From Chloroflexota bacterium (lineage in GTDB: Bacteria > Chloroflexota > Limnocylindria > Limnocylindrales > CSP1-4), in NCBI GenBank assembly GCA_025935925.1, contig JAICUI010000020.1, forward strand, positions 1-45,073: DNA of 45,073 nucleotides. The letters are read 5' to 3'. Made by a program: the position numbers and the translations under genes. The first letter of the stretch is position 1, and each line of letters opens with the position of its first letter. Of the stretch, positions 8,540-16,063 are shown piece after piece. The notes under the pieces are model-generated. The model searched no databases, had not been told where the DNA came from, and worked only from the letters and a program-made list of their open reading frames with translations.

Positions 8540-9205
8540 ATGCAGTTCCTGTTCCGCCAGCCCGCCATGCCCCGCGAGTCCGAGCTCCTGCCCGGCCGCG
8601 CCGAAGCGATCGTCCAGCCCGTCGCGCACGTCGTGAACGGCCACGCGCTCACGCCGCCCTACCCCGACGGTCTCGAGGTCGCGGAGTTCGCGCTCGGCTG
8701 CTTCTGGGGCGCCGAGAAGGCGTTCTGGTCCATCCCGGGCGTGTGGGTGACGGCCGTGGGCTACCAGGGCGGCGGCACACCGAACCCGACGTACAACGAG
8801 GCATGCACAGGGCGCACCGGTCACGCCGAGACCGTCCGCGTCGTGTTCGATCCGAAGGTGGTGTCCTACGCGGACCTGCTGCGCGTGTTCTGGGAGCACC
8901 ACGACCCGACGCAGGGCTTCCGCCAGGGCAACGACAACGGCACCCAGTACCGCTCGGCGATCTTCACGCACGGCCCCGAGCAGCACGCGACGGCCATCGC
9001 CTCACGCGATGCGTACCAGGCCGAGCTCGCGAAGCAGGGCTACGGGACGGTGACGACGGAGATCCGCGAGGCCCCTGAGTTCTACTTCGCCGAGGACTAC
9101 CACCAGCAGTACCTCGTGAAGGTCCCGAACGGCTACTGCCCCAACCACTCGACCGGCGTCGCGCTCCCGGACTTCGAGGTCACGCCGCTCCAGTACGTCG
9201 ACTGA
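8540..9205 (+). CDS. msrA: Peptide methionine (S)-S-oxide reductase MsrA
   Basis: 221-aa MsrA, which repairs oxidised methionine (S epimer) in proteins using thioredoxin. The catalytic motif GCFWGAEK has Cys54 as nucleophile. Other family blocks follow: [18 protein letters not shown] and the DYHQQYL segment. The distal NGYCPNH gives Cys200 as the probable resolving cysteine. About 40 residues precede the core, as in the longer proteobacterial-type MsrA. The start is fixed by GGAGGT 5 nt upstream; a TAGACT hexamer at 8516-8521 may be the -10. The gene converges with the reductase-like gene after it, and both stop codons lie in a short hairpin at 9202-9219. No msrB is nearby. Confidence 0.96.
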   Translation: MQFLFRQPAMPRESELLPGRAEAIVQPVAHVVNGHALTPPYPDGLEVAEFALGCFWGAEKAFWSIPGVWVTAVGYQGGGTPNPTYNEACTGRTGHAETVRVVFDPKVVSYADLLRVFWEHHDPTQGFRQGNDNGTQYRSAIFTHGPEQHATAIASRDAYQAELAKQGYGTVTTEIREAPEFYFAEDYHQQYLVKVPNGYCPNHSTGVALPDFEVTPLQYVD

Positions 9206-9219
9206 CCACCGGGGGTCAG
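9202..9219. terminator. Short hairpin containing two convergent stop codons
   Basis: CTGACC (9202-9207) and GGTCAG (9214-9219) form 6-bp arms around a 6-nt loop. The msrA TGA and the TGA of the convergent reductase gene lie in opposite arms. The stem is short, so this may be a weak two-way terminator or chance. Confidence 0.25.
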
Positions 9220-9779
9220 CGGACGACGTCGTAGCCAAGGAAGGTCACACCCGACCCGAACGTGTGCGTGTCGGTGAGGCGGAGGCGGATCGGTGCGTCG
9301 AGCCTCGGCAGGTACGGCGTGCCGCCGCCGAGGATCACGGGATGGACGACCACCTCGTAGCGATCGACGAGGCCGCGCCGGACGAACGCGGAGGCGAGGG
9401 TCGGGCCCGCCACCTCGAGGTCGCCATCGAACGCCTCGCGCACCCGCGCGAGCTCGTCCCCGACGTCGCCGTGCGCGAGCCGGCTGTTCCAGTCCACGGA
9501 CCGCAGCGTCGACGAGAAGACGATCTTCGGGATCGCGACCCACCGGCGGGCGTAGACGCGCGCCGCGTCGCTGATCCCGGGGTCGTCCTCGGCGTGCGGC
9601 CAGTGCGCCGACATCAGCTCGTACAGCCGGCGCCCGTAGAGCGAGGCGTCGAGATTGCGCCTTCGATCGTTGAACCAGGCGAGGAGCTCGTCGTCGCCGA
9701 CCGACCAGTCCAGGGAGCGCGCGACCGACTCGACGAACCCGTCGAGCGACACGTTGAGCGTGTAGATCAGCCTGCCCAT
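9216..9779 (-). CDS. RibD C-terminal / dihydrofolate reductase-like protein
   Basis: 187-aa member of the bacterial bifunctional deaminase-reductase (RibD C-terminal) fold. The opening strand YTLNVSLDGFVE is the family hallmark, SLYGRRLYELM follows the usual helix, and VDRYEVVVHPVILGGGTP carries the GGG turn that contacts NADPH in relatives. Such stand-alone proteins are often annotated as dihydrofolate reductase-like but rarely have a proven substrate. I start at ATG 9779 because GGAGGG sits 4 nt upstream; the 20 residues before it in the open frame are Pro/Arg-rich and look untranslated. It ends 11 nt from msrA in a convergent arrangement and lies 19 nt after the end of the next minus-strand gene. 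Confidence 0.85.
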   Translation of the reverse strand: MGRLIYTLNVSLDGFVESVARSLDWSVGDDELLAWFNDRRRNLDASLYGRRLYELMSAHWPHAEDDPGISDAARVYARRWVAIPKIVFSSTLRSVDWNSRLAHGDVGDELARVREAFDGDLEVAGPTLASAFVRRGLVDRYEVVVHPVILGGGTPYLPRLDAPIRLRLTDTHTFGSGVTFLGYDVVR

Positions 9780-9798
9780 CGATCCCTCCGTCGGCGGG

Positions 9799-10512
9799 TC
9801 ACGCCGCGAGGGCCGCGGTGACGGCGGCGATCGCGGCACGGTCGAGCACGATCCTCGCAGACGGATTGAGCCACGGCACGGCGATCGGCGTGCCCCCGGG
9901 CGTCGTCTCCGTCCAGGCGACCACCGCGGCGAGGCGCAGGAATCGCTCGTAGAACGCGCGGGGGTCCGCGGCGCCGGCCCGGGCGAGCGTGGCGGGGTCC
10001 CGCGCGTCGACGCGCGATCGGAGCGCGAGGATCGCGACGCGCAGCTCGTCCCCCGCCACGGGCTGGTCGACTGCGACGACGAGGACGTTGGGGACGCTCG
10101 GTGGCAGCTGCCGGAGCTTCCCGAGCAGCGCGTCGGCCACGCCCGCCACGTCGGCGCTTCCGCGCCGCCTCGTGACCTCGAGGTTGAAGCGCGACACGCC
10201 GCGAAACGTGATCGCGAAGTCGGGGCCGCCGCGCGCCACGCCGGCCGCCTCGTACGCCAGCTCGATCCGGCGATCGGCCAAGAGGCGCGCGGCCGCGAGC
10301 AGCTCTGCGCGAACGTCGCGGCGACTATCCGCGTCGCGCGCCTCGCGGAGCTTCCGCCGGATCTTCGGTGCGTTCGCCTCGACGAACCGGCGCATCCGCG
10401 TCGATCCCGTCACCCAGCCCGCGAGCTCCGTCGCGACCGCCGGCGGCACGCCGGGACCCAGGCTGTCGGCGACGAGTCGCACGGCGCTGCCGGTGGGACG
10501 AGGCGGTGGCAT
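9799..10512 (-). CDS. Hypothetical protein with PD-(D/E)XK-like nuclease motif
   Basis: 237 aa, not assignable to a named family by eye. A helical N-terminal third (KIRRKLREARDADSRRDVRA, LLAAARLLADRRIELAYEAA) is followed by GGPDFAITFRGVSRFNLEVT (residues 95-114). Pro-Asp98, a 13-residue strand-turn, then Glu112-Val-Thr114 resemble a PD-(D/E)XK core with the catalytic lysine replaced by threonine. Glu84 and the later helix LLGKLRQLPP plus strand NVLVVAV also fit that fold. This is inference from motif spacing. The start is ATG 10512; the longer open frame upstream is Arg-rich and non-native. It follows the coiled-coil gene at 10548 by 35 nt and probably forms an operon with it. Confidence 0.6.
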   Translation of the reverse strand: MPPPRPTGSAVRLVADSLGPGVPPAVATELAGWVTGSTRMRRFVEANAPKIRRKLREARDADSRRDVRAELLAAARLLADRRIELAYEAAGVARGGPDFAITFRGVSRFNLEVTRRRGSADVAGVADALLGKLRQLPPSVPNVLVVAVDQPVAGDELRVAILALRSRVDARDPATLARAGAADPRAFYERFLRLAAVVAWTETTPGGTPIAVPWLNPSARIVLDRAAIAAVTAALAA

Positions 10513-10547
10513 CGTGGGCACCGCCGGAGCATACGGCCGGGCGAGCG

Positions 10548-10925
10548 TCAGCCCGCGTCGGCCTCGGCGGTGCCGGCGACCACGTCGCGACCGCGCTCCG
10601 CGCGCTCGTAGCGATCCTTCGCGGCGGCCTCGACGGCACGGGCGGCCTCGGCGCGACCCGAGGCGGACGACTCCAAATCGACCAGCGCGAGGGCGTCCGT
10701 CCGGGCGCGGATCGCGGCGGCTCGCGCCGCCTCCGCCGCACGTTCGGCGGCCGACGCCGCGGCGTCCGCCAACCCCGCGATGTCCTCGGAGGCCAGCGCC
10801 GAGCGGTTCGCACGTTCTGCGGCCTCGACCGCGGCCGCGGCGAGCCGCTCGGCGAGCTCGGCGGCGCGCGTCGCATCGCGCCAGGCGTCGAGCAGCTCGT
10901 CGCTGCTGGGGACGAAGAGATCCAT
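10548..10925 (-). CDS. Alanine-rich coiled-coil protein, 125 aa
   Basis: Starts MDLFVPSSDELLDAWRDATR and then consists almost wholly of Ala/Glu/Arg heptad-like helix through residue 115 (for example AERLAAAAVEAAERANR and AAASAAERAAEAARAAAIR). A long soluble coiled coil is the evident structure. No signal peptide or membrane segment. It lies 35 nt upstream of the possible nuclease-fold gene and shares its strand, so it may serve as its partner or scaffold. No clear Shine-Dalgarno precedes ATG 10925; CATCGT ends 6 nt upstream, compatible with a leaderless transcript. A divergent VOC gene starts 86 nt away. Confidence 0.6.
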   Translation of the reverse strand: MDLFVPSSDELLDAWRDATRAAELAERLAAAAVEAAERANRSALASEDIAGLADAAASAAERAAEAARAAAIRARTDALALVDLESSASGRAEAARAVEAAAKDRYERAERGRDVVAGTAEADAG

Positions 10926-11011
10926 ACTGGGACGATGCCGGATCGGCCATTGCACGATCATCAACACGGAGGGAGGAATCCGGAAACGGAACTGCATGCG
11001 CGGAGCGCCCG

Positions 11012-11377
11012 GTGACATCGGCGGTGCGGATCGGATCCATCGTCATCCGGGTCGACGACCTGCAGCGCGAAGCCGCGTTCTGGGAGGCGGCGCTGGGCTA
11101 CCGGCGGGCCGACACGGGCGCCGACGACTTCCTCATCCTGCGGCCGCCCGACGGCCGCGGACCCAACATGTCGCTGGACCGGGTGCCGGCGCGGGTGCAG
11201 GTACCGCCGAAGCTCCACCTCGACCTGTACACCGACGATCAGGCCGGCGAGGTCGAGCGACTCAAGGCCCTCGGCGCGACCGAGATCCACTGGGACCGGC
11301 GGCCGCCCGATGCGGACTACGTGATCCTCGCCGATCCGGAGGGCAATCGCTTCTGCGTGGTCGACACGACGCGCTGA
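11012..11377 (+). CDS. VOC-family (glyoxalase/bleomycin-resistance fold) protein
   Basis: 121 aa, two beta-alpha-beta-beta-beta modules: IGSIVIRVDDLQREAAFWE...LGYRR and PKLHLDLYTDDQAGEVERLKALGA...VILADPEGNRFCVVD. This matches the Glyoxalase_6-type VOC domain. Classical metal ligands are incomplete: the first-strand His is Arg (VIRV) and the last-strand Glu is Arg (GNRFC), so metal-dependent catalysis is doubtful and a binding role is plausible. The GTG at 11012 is chosen because GGAG lies 6 nt upstream and the fold begins directly after it; a GTG at 11024 is an alternative. Monocistronic. Confidence 0.82.
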   Translation: MTSAVRIGSIVIRVDDLQREAAFWEAALGYRRADTGADDFLILRPPDGRGPNMSLDRVPARVQVPPKLHLDLYTDDQAGEVERLKALGATEIHWDRRPPDADYVILADPEGNRFCVVDTTR

Positions 11378-11569
11378 CTCGCGGAACCGTCACGCCGGTG
11401 CAACGCGTCCGGCCGGCGGCGCACTTCCCGAATCGATGCCGCGCCGAGATGCTGCCGTCCGGCGCTCGGACCCACGGCCTTCGGGACCACCCTGAGCGAC
11501 CTCCGCGGCGGACGAGCGAGTCCTGCGAACGCTCTCCGCCGCGCCTTCATGTCCGGGCCGGGCGCTCGA

Positions 11570-11923
11570 TCAGTGGAGGTGGCGCTGCCAATCGTCGGGG
11601 ACCCGTCCCGCGGGCCCGGGCGTCGGCTGGTCCACCGGGTGGTGCTGGGGCGGCACGAGGCGCGGCCCGTCGATGAAGTCGCCCTCCCCGAAGCTCCACA
11701 GCCACTCCTCGTCGGGCTCGAAGCTCGCGATCACCAGGTGGCCGGTCTCCTCGGCGTGCCGCCGCGCGTGCTGGGAGGGCGACGAGTCGCAGCAGCCGAT
11801 GTGGCCGCACGCGGCGCAACGCCGGAGGTGGAACCACCAGCCGTCGGCCGCCAGGCACTCGACGCAGCCATCGCCGCTCGGGCGCGCGGCCGGGTCGATG
11901 AGCGCGCTCGCGTCCTCGGTCAC
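11570..11923 (-). CDS. UBP-type zinc finger protein
   Basis: 117 aa containing a ZnF-UBP domain over residues 18-85. Ligand candidates are Cys20, Cys23 (CVEC), Cys36, Cys39 (CAAC), Cys44, His52, His56 and His62, which match the cross-brace pattern, along with WFHLRRC and HIGCCDSS. In eukaryotes this domain binds the ubiquitin C terminus; bacterial stand-alone versions have no established ligand. GTG 11923 is the start since it overlaps the DUF2630 stop as GTGA, a classic coupling arrangement. The C-terminal 30 residues are Pro/His-rich and probably flexible. Confidence 0.88.
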   Translation of the reverse strand: MTEDASALIDPAARPSGDGCVECLAADGWWFHLRRCAACGHIGCCDSSPSQHARRHAEETGHLVIASFEPDEEWLWSFGEGDFIDGPRLVPPQHHPVDQPTPGPAGRVPDDWQRHLH

Positions 11924-12165
11924 TGCTGGTACCGCTCGACGACGTCGGGCGGCCGCACCTGCGCCTCGTCCGGATCCTGTCCGTACTCGCGCCGCGCCTG
12001 TCGCTGGCGCAGCAGGTCGTAGCACTGGTCGAGCGCGACGGCGACCTCGTCGAGGCGCGCGCGGTCCTCCGTCGAGATGCCGCCCTCCGCCGACGCGCGC
12101 CGCCAGAGCGCCTCCTCCTCGTGGGCGAGGGCATTGATCCGGTCCATGATGGGCTCGTCCGCCAT
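11920..12165 (-). CDS. DUF2630 family protein
   Basis: 81-aa helical protein. The pattern IMDRINALAHEEEALWRR, RARLDEVAVALDQCYDLLRQ, ARREYGQDPDEAQVRPPDVV and a C terminus ERYQQ is that of DUF2630, a small family of two helices followed by a conserved Pro-containing tail, found mainly in actinobacteria and relatives. Function unknown. GGAG lies 8 nt upstream of ATG 12165. The gene is coupled by a 4-nt overlap to the UBP zinc-finger gene, so the two products are probably made together. Confidence 0.88.
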   Translation of the reverse strand: MADEPIMDRINALAHEEEALWRRASAEGGISTEDRARLDEVAVALDQCYDLLRQRQARREYGQDPDEAQVRPPDVVERYQQ

Positions 12166-12199
12166 GCCACACGCTCCAGCCGCGGTGAGGGTCAGGAAA

Positions 12200-12274
12200 T
12201 GGCTCCGGCGGTAGGATTCGAACCTACGACCAAGTGATTAACAGTCACCCGCTCTACCACTGAGCTACGCCGGA
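12200..12274 (-). tRNA. tRNA-Asn (anticodon GTT), CCA encoded
   Basis: Complete cloverleaf read on the minus strand. Acceptor TCCGGCG/CGCCGGA (7 bp), D-arm GCTC-AGTGGTA-GAGC, anticodon stem GGTGA/TCACT with loop CTGTTAA (anticodon GTT), variable loop TGGTC, T-arm GTAGG-TTCGAAT-CCTAC, discriminator G, then encoded CCA at 12202-12200. All stems pair, with one G-T wobble at the base of the anticodon stem. Discriminator G and the GTT anticodon are right for asparagine. Confidence 0.98.
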
Positions 12275-12367
12275 GCGAGGAAGCGGCTGAGGCCGCCTCG
12301 GGGCGCCATCCCGGCGCCGCGCGACAGGATACAGGACGCCGCGTGGGGGTGCCCCCGGGCCGTGCCC

Positions 12368-12373
12368 TAGACT
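12368..12373 (+). promoter_or_regulatory. -10 element giving a probable leaderless sulfurtransferase mRNA
   Basis: TAGACT ends 7 nt before ATG 12381. Transcription starting about 7 nt after a -10 box would begin at or next to the ATG. A GGAG lies only 2 nt before the ATG, too close for normal ribosome binding. The same TAnnnT-N6/7-ATG layout occurs at three other genes in the window. Confidence 0.45.
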
Positions 12374-12380
12374 CGGAGCG

Positions 12381-13226
12381 ATGAGCCTCCTCTCCCCGGA
12401 GATCATGCTGCGACGCCTCGATCAGCCGGACCTCCGGATCTGCGATGTCCGGTGGTGGCTCGTCGACCCCGCCCGGGGCCGTCGCGAGTACGAGGCGGGC
12501 CACCTGCCGGGTGCGGTGTTCGTCGACGTCGACTCGGACCTCGTGGCGCCCGACGGGCCGGGCCGCCATCCCCTGCCCGACCCGGTCGCGTTCGCCCGGC
12601 GGATGGCCGAGCTCGGCATCGACGACGACAGCCACGTGGTCGCGTACGACGATGCGGGCGGCGCCGTCGCGGCCCGGCGGTGGTGGATGCTCGAGGACCT
12701 CGGCCACCGGGACGTCGCGGTCCTCGACGGCGGCTTCTCGGCGTGGGTCGCCGCCGGCGGTCCCGTGACGACGGTCGCGTCGTCGTACCCGCCGGGCCGG
12801 CTGACACTCCGTGGCCACTGGACGCGCGTGATCGATCGAGCCGGCCTCGTCCCGCGACTCATGGCAGACGACCTCGTGCTCGTCGACGCCCGGGCTCCCG
12901 AGCGCTACCGCGGCGACGTCGAGCCGATCGACCCCGTCGCGGGCCATGTTCCGGGCGCGGTCAGCGTGCCGTTCTCCGGCAACCTGGGACCCGACGGCCG
13001 GCTCCTGCCCGCCGACGCGCTCCGCGCGCGCTTCGAGGCGTTCGGGTCGTCCGTCGCCGTCTCGTGCGGGTCCGGGATCAACGCGTGCCACGACGCGCTC
13101 GCGATGCGGGTCGCGGGCCTGCCGGACCCGCTCCTCTACCCCGGCTCGTACAGCGACTGGTCGCGGAGCAGGATGCCGGTGGCGACGGGCGACGACCCGG
13201 GGCGCTACCGCCCGACGGACGCCTGA
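12381..13226 (+). CDS. sseA: Thiosulfate/3-mercaptopyruvate sulfurtransferase (tandem rhodanese)
   Basis: 281 aa, two rhodanese domains. The N-terminal inactive domain (about 1-130) has CDVRWWL, GHLPGAVFVDVD and, at the usual active-site position, YDDAGG without cysteine. The C-terminal catalytic domain (about 150-270) has LVDARAPERYRGD, GHVPGAVSVPF and the loop CGSGINAC with nucleophile Cys229. The CGSG loop is the type seen in 3-mercaptopyruvate sulfurtransferases; thiosulfate sulfurtransferases usually have CRKG. A second cysteine (Cys236) falls just after the loop. The enzyme would move sulfane sulfur from mercaptopyruvate or thiosulfate to an acceptor such as thioredoxin or cyanide. It stands alone, divergent from the tRNA. 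Confidence 0.93.
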   Translation: MSLLSPEIMLRRLDQPDLRICDVRWWLVDPARGRREYEAGHLPGAVFVDVDSDLVAPDGPGRHPLPDPVAFARRMAELGIDDDSHVVAYDDAGGAVAARRWWMLEDLGHRDVAVLDGGFSAWVAAGGPVTTVASSYPPGRLTLRGHWTRVIDRAGLVPRLMADDLVLVDARAPERYRGDVEPIDPVAGHVPGAVSVPFSGNLGPDGRLLPADALRARFEAFGSSVAVSCGSGINACHDALAMRVAGLPDPLLYPGSYSDWSRSRMPVATGDDPGRYRPTDA

Positions 13227-13537
13227 CGCCGCGTCACGACGGCGCGGACCAGCAGCGCCTGCGCGGCGGCCACGACGAGCGCGCCAGCGAAGCCGACCGC
13301 GAGGTCGCCGAAGAGCGCGACCCGGAACCCGAACAGCGGCAGCTCCGGACCGATGGAGACGCCCAGACGGTGGCCGACCAGGTACAGGGCGAGGAACGCG
13401 GCAGCCATCGGCAGCGGATAGGCCCATGGCGACCGCGGACCGGCGAGCGCGCGAGCGGCGATCCGCACGGCCAGCCAGCCGAGCACGAGCGAGCTCACCG
13501 CGAACAGCGTCACGAGCGCGTAGGCCTGGGGCGGCAT
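13205..13537 (-). CDS. Small integral membrane protein, 110 aa
   Basis: No family recognised. Three or four hydrophobic segments are visible: YALVTLFAVSSLVLGWLAV (5-23), YPLPMAAAFLALYLVGHRL (about 40-58) and LFGDLAVGFAGALVVAAAQALLV (about 75-97), with a basic C terminus VTRRQASVGR that would sit in the cytoplasm. It converges with the sulfurtransferase gene and overlaps its 3' end by 22 nt. It precedes the metalloprotease gene's stop region on the same strand as that gene but starts from its own ATG. Confidence 0.65.
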   Translation of the reverse strand: MPPQAYALVTLFAVSSLVLGWLAVRIAARALAGPRSPWAYPLPMAAAFLALYLVGHRLGVSIGPELPLFGFRVALFGDLAVGFAGALVVAAAQALLVRAVVTRRQASVGR

Positions 13538-13572
13538 GCCCCGATGCTATCCGGCCTCGGCGGAACGAGCGG

Positions 13573-15879
13573 TCAGCGACGCCCGCGCACCACGGCCGAC
13601 ATTGCGCTCCGGTTCCCGGCCCGGTCGAAGGCGCGGACGTAGTACCGCGCGCCGTGCCGGGTCCAGATCCGGATCCTCGACACGGTCGTGGTCGCGACCG
13701 GCCTCGCCCGGCCCACGCGATAGATCGCGTACTTGACGACCCCGACGTTGTCGATCGACGGCGACCAGTCGAAGGTCACGTAGGGACCCGAGCGCCGGAC
13801 CTTGTGGAAGCCCGCCGGTCGAGAGGGCGGTGCCGTGTCCGCGAGCGTCCTGACGGCGATCGACGTGGACGAGCTGACGTTGCCGACCCCGTCGAGCGCC
13901 GCGACCGTGTACGTGTACGTCGTCAGCGGCTTGCGGGCGGTGTCCTTCCACGTGAGGCCGGTCGGCGATGCGACGAGCGAGCCGTTCCGGGTCACGCGGT
14001 AGCCGACGACGCCGGTGTCGTCCATCGCGGCGACCCAGGCGAGGCTGACCGTCGTCGTCGTCGCGGTGCCGGTCACGACGTCGGGCGCCGTCGGCGCGTT
14101 GGTGTCCGAGACGGGCGGCTGGGTCGGGTCGGGCGCCGGGGTGGGGTCCGGGGTCGGCGTCGGATCGGGTGTGGCGGTCGGGTCGGGGGCCGGCGTGGGG
14201 GCCGGCGCCGTGCCGGGCGTCGTCACCTGAAGGGTGGCGGCCGGGCCGACGTTGGTCGAGGTGTCCTGCGCCGCGATCGTGTACGTGTACGTCGTGCCGT
14301 CCGCGACGGTGGAGTCCACGAACGACGTCGCCGACGCGGCCGTCGTCGTCAGCAGCGTGCCGTTGCGGGTGATGCGGTATCCCGCGATCGCAGTGTCGTC
14401 GGTCGCGGCGCCCCAGGTGAGCGTCACGGATCCGTCGCCGGGCGTGGCGGCGGGCGAGGCGACGGCGCCCGGGGTGTTGCCCTCGCGGACCCGCACGACG
14501 ATCCCCGCCGAGCTGACGGACATGGCGGCGATCGAGAGCTTCGACACCGGGTCGGTCATCGTCTTGCCCACGGCGAGCGGGGCGTCCTTGAGGTCGCTCG
14601 TCGCCGGCGTGCTGTCGAGCAGGAGCGTCGCCTGCGGGTTGGTCGTCGGGCTCGCCGTCCCGAATCCGAGCCGGATCGTGACGCCGGTCGTCGCGGCCGA
14701 GCCCGCCGCGAAGGTGTCGAACACCCCGTACGTCGCCCGGACGTCGAGATCGAAGAACGACCCGTCGCCGCGCGGCACCCGCACGAGCTTGATCCCGTCG
14801 GGACCGAAGTACGGCGTGATCGTGTAGCTGTTGCCGGGAACCGCGATGACCTTCTCGGTCGCGCCGAGCCAGCCGAGCTCGCCGAGGTGGCTGCCGTGGT
14901 TGTGCCGGAGGGCGTTGTTGCCCATGGTCGAGAACGGATCGGCGTAGCCGACGCTCGTGCAGGCCGCGGTCGCCGCGATCATGACGCGCGCCCCACCGAC
15001 CACGCAGTTGTCGGCGTTCGCGTGCGCGAGGCCGAAGTTGTGGCCGAGCTCGTGGGTCATCACCTGCACGCTGAGCGTGCCATTGATGTAGGTGTACGGA
15101 CCGGGCACGTACCCGAGGCCGGCCCAGCCGCACGAGCTCGCGCTCGGGAACACGAACATGACGTTGGTGTAGCTGCCGAGGTTGACGCCGGCGGCCGTCG
15201 CGGCGTTCCATGCCTGCGTGTGCCACGTGGACCAGTCGCAGTTCGCGGTGGTCGCGGCGATCTGGTACCAGCCGAAGACCGACCCGCTGATCGTCAGTCG
15301 GCCCTTCGACTCCTCCTCGTAGAACGCCTTGACGCTGCTCGCGCCGTTGAGGAGCGCGTCCTGGACCTGCGTCTTGGTGAACGGCGTCGTGCGCAGGTCG
15401 CTGAAGTTGAACATGACGACGGCGACCGACTTCGCGACGGGCGTGACCGTCTCGTCGACCGTGGTCGCGCTCGCGCTGCCACCCTGCAGCTCGGTGGAGC
15501 CGGTGTCGGCGGCCCAGGCGCCGAGCGGCGCCGCGCGCGGCTTCGAGCGGACCTGGACGTCGCGGCCGGGCGCCGCGGAGCGGACGTCGAGCGTGGCGCC
15601 GTGGCGCAGGCCCTGCACGGTCACCGTGGCGCCGGTGAGGCGTGCGGGGTCGCCGGTGTCGAACCGGACCGGCGTCACCTTGTGGCCGCTGCGCACCGAG
15701 TAGACGAGCGGATCCGAACCGTCGCGACCCTCGACCTGGATCGCCTCGAGGACGCCGGAGACCGTCTCCGCCGCCGATCCACCCGGGGCGACGGCCGAGA
15801 CCGGGGCGGCCAGGACCGCGGCGAGCAGGGCGGCGGCGGCGACCGGCAGGGTTCGACGGGAGCGCAGGGACGGGCGCAT
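13573..15879 (-). CDS. Secreted zinc metalloprotease (M11 gametolysin-like) with three fibronectin III domains
   Basis: 768 aa. A signal peptide (residues 1-30, core LPVAAAALLAAVLAAPVSA) leads into an N-terminal region, then the catalytic domain (about 150-465). The zinc motif HELGHNFGLAH (276-286) gives three His ligands and catalytic Glu277, and FSTMG (316-320) is the Met-turn. Cysteines at about 214, 250, 292 and 307 may form disulfides. This layout is that of gametolysin-type M11 peptidases. Fibronectin type III-like domains follow at about 473-555, 595-679 and 683-765, the first two separated by a Pro-Thr-Asp repeat linker (556-592). It is likely an extracellular protease that binds polymer or surface material. 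Its leader can fold into a hairpin that hides the SD (15882-15921). Confidence 0.9.
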   Translation of the reverse strand: MRPSLRSRRTLPVAAAALLAAVLAAPVSAVAPGGSAAETVSGVLEAIQVEGRDGSDPLVYSVRSGHKVTPVRFDTGDPARLTGATVTVQGLRHGATLDVRSAAPGRDVQVRSKPRAAPLGAWAADTGSTELQGGSASATTVDETVTPVAKSVAVVMFNFSDLRTTPFTKTQVQDALLNGASSVKAFYEEESKGRLTISGSVFGWYQIAATTANCDWSTWHTQAWNAATAAGVNLGSYTNVMFVFPSASSCGWAGLGYVPGPYTYINGTLSVQVMTHELGHNFGLAHANADNCVVGGARVMIAATAACTSVGYADPFSTMGNNALRHNHGSHLGELGWLGATEKVIAVPGNSYTITPYFGPDGIKLVRVPRGDGSFFDLDVRATYGVFDTFAAGSAATTGVTIRLGFGTASPTTNPQATLLLDSTPATSDLKDAPLAVGKTMTDPVSKLSIAAMSVSSAGIVVRVREGNTPGAVASPAATPGDGSVTLTWGAATDDTAIAGYRITRNGTLLTTTAASATSFVDSTVADGTTYTYTIAAQDTSTNVGPAATLQVTTPGTAPAPTPAPDPTATPDPTPTPDPTPAPDPTQPPVSDTNAPTAPDVVTGTATTTTVSLAWVAAMDDTGVVGYRVTRNGSLVASPTGLTWKDTARKPLTTYTYTVAALDGVGNVSSSTSIAVRTLADTAPPSRPAGFHKVRRSGPYVTFDWSPSIDNVGVVKYAIYRVGRARPVATTTVSRIRIWTRHGARYYVRAFDRAGNRSAMSAVVRGRR

Positions 15880-15881
15880 CG

Positions 15882-15921
15882 GACTCCGGGTGAGGCACCT
15901 GACTGGGGCTGCCTCGGAGTC
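15882..15921 (-). promoter_or_regulatory. Leader hairpin that can mask the metalloprotease ribosome binding site
   Basis: In the mRNA, GACTCC-GAGGCA (15921-15910) can pair with TGCCTC (15897-15892) and, after a 4-nt bulge, with GGAGTC (15887-15882): 12 bp around a 12-nt loop. The last arm contains the GGAG that lies 4 nt upstream of ATG 15879. Folding would block initiation, so this could work as an RNA thermometer or a brake on translation. Inferred from base pairing only. Confidence 0.4.
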
Positions 15922-16018
15922 TCGGAATGGCCGCTGCCGCGGCCCATCGCCCGGTCGGATCAGGCCGGGTCACGCGATGGTCCTGCCCGCGTGGGGTCCG
16001 GTGAGGTGAGGTACGGTC

Positions 16019-16048
16019 GCGGCGCGCGACGGTTCCCGCGCGCGCCGC
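16019..16048. terminator. GC-rich hairpin after the dnaG-rpoD-ytxH operon
   Basis: Perfect 10-bp arms GCGGCGCGCG (16019-16028) and CGCGCGCCGC (16039-16048) with a 10-nt loop, 15 nt beyond the stop of the last gene of the operon. No T-tract follows in the minus direction, so intrinsic termination is uncertain; the position supports it. Confidence 0.45.
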
Positions 16049-16063
16049 CGAGAGCGTTGCGAC

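Noticed and set aside
11378-11569. Possible gene between the VOC protein and the UBP zinc finger
   Set aside because: No frame in this 192-nt gap has a start with ribosome binding site and folded-protein composition.
14100-14220. Tandem DNA repeats near 14.1-14.2 kb
   Set aside because: They encode the Pro-Thr-Asp linker between fibronectin domains of the metalloprotease.
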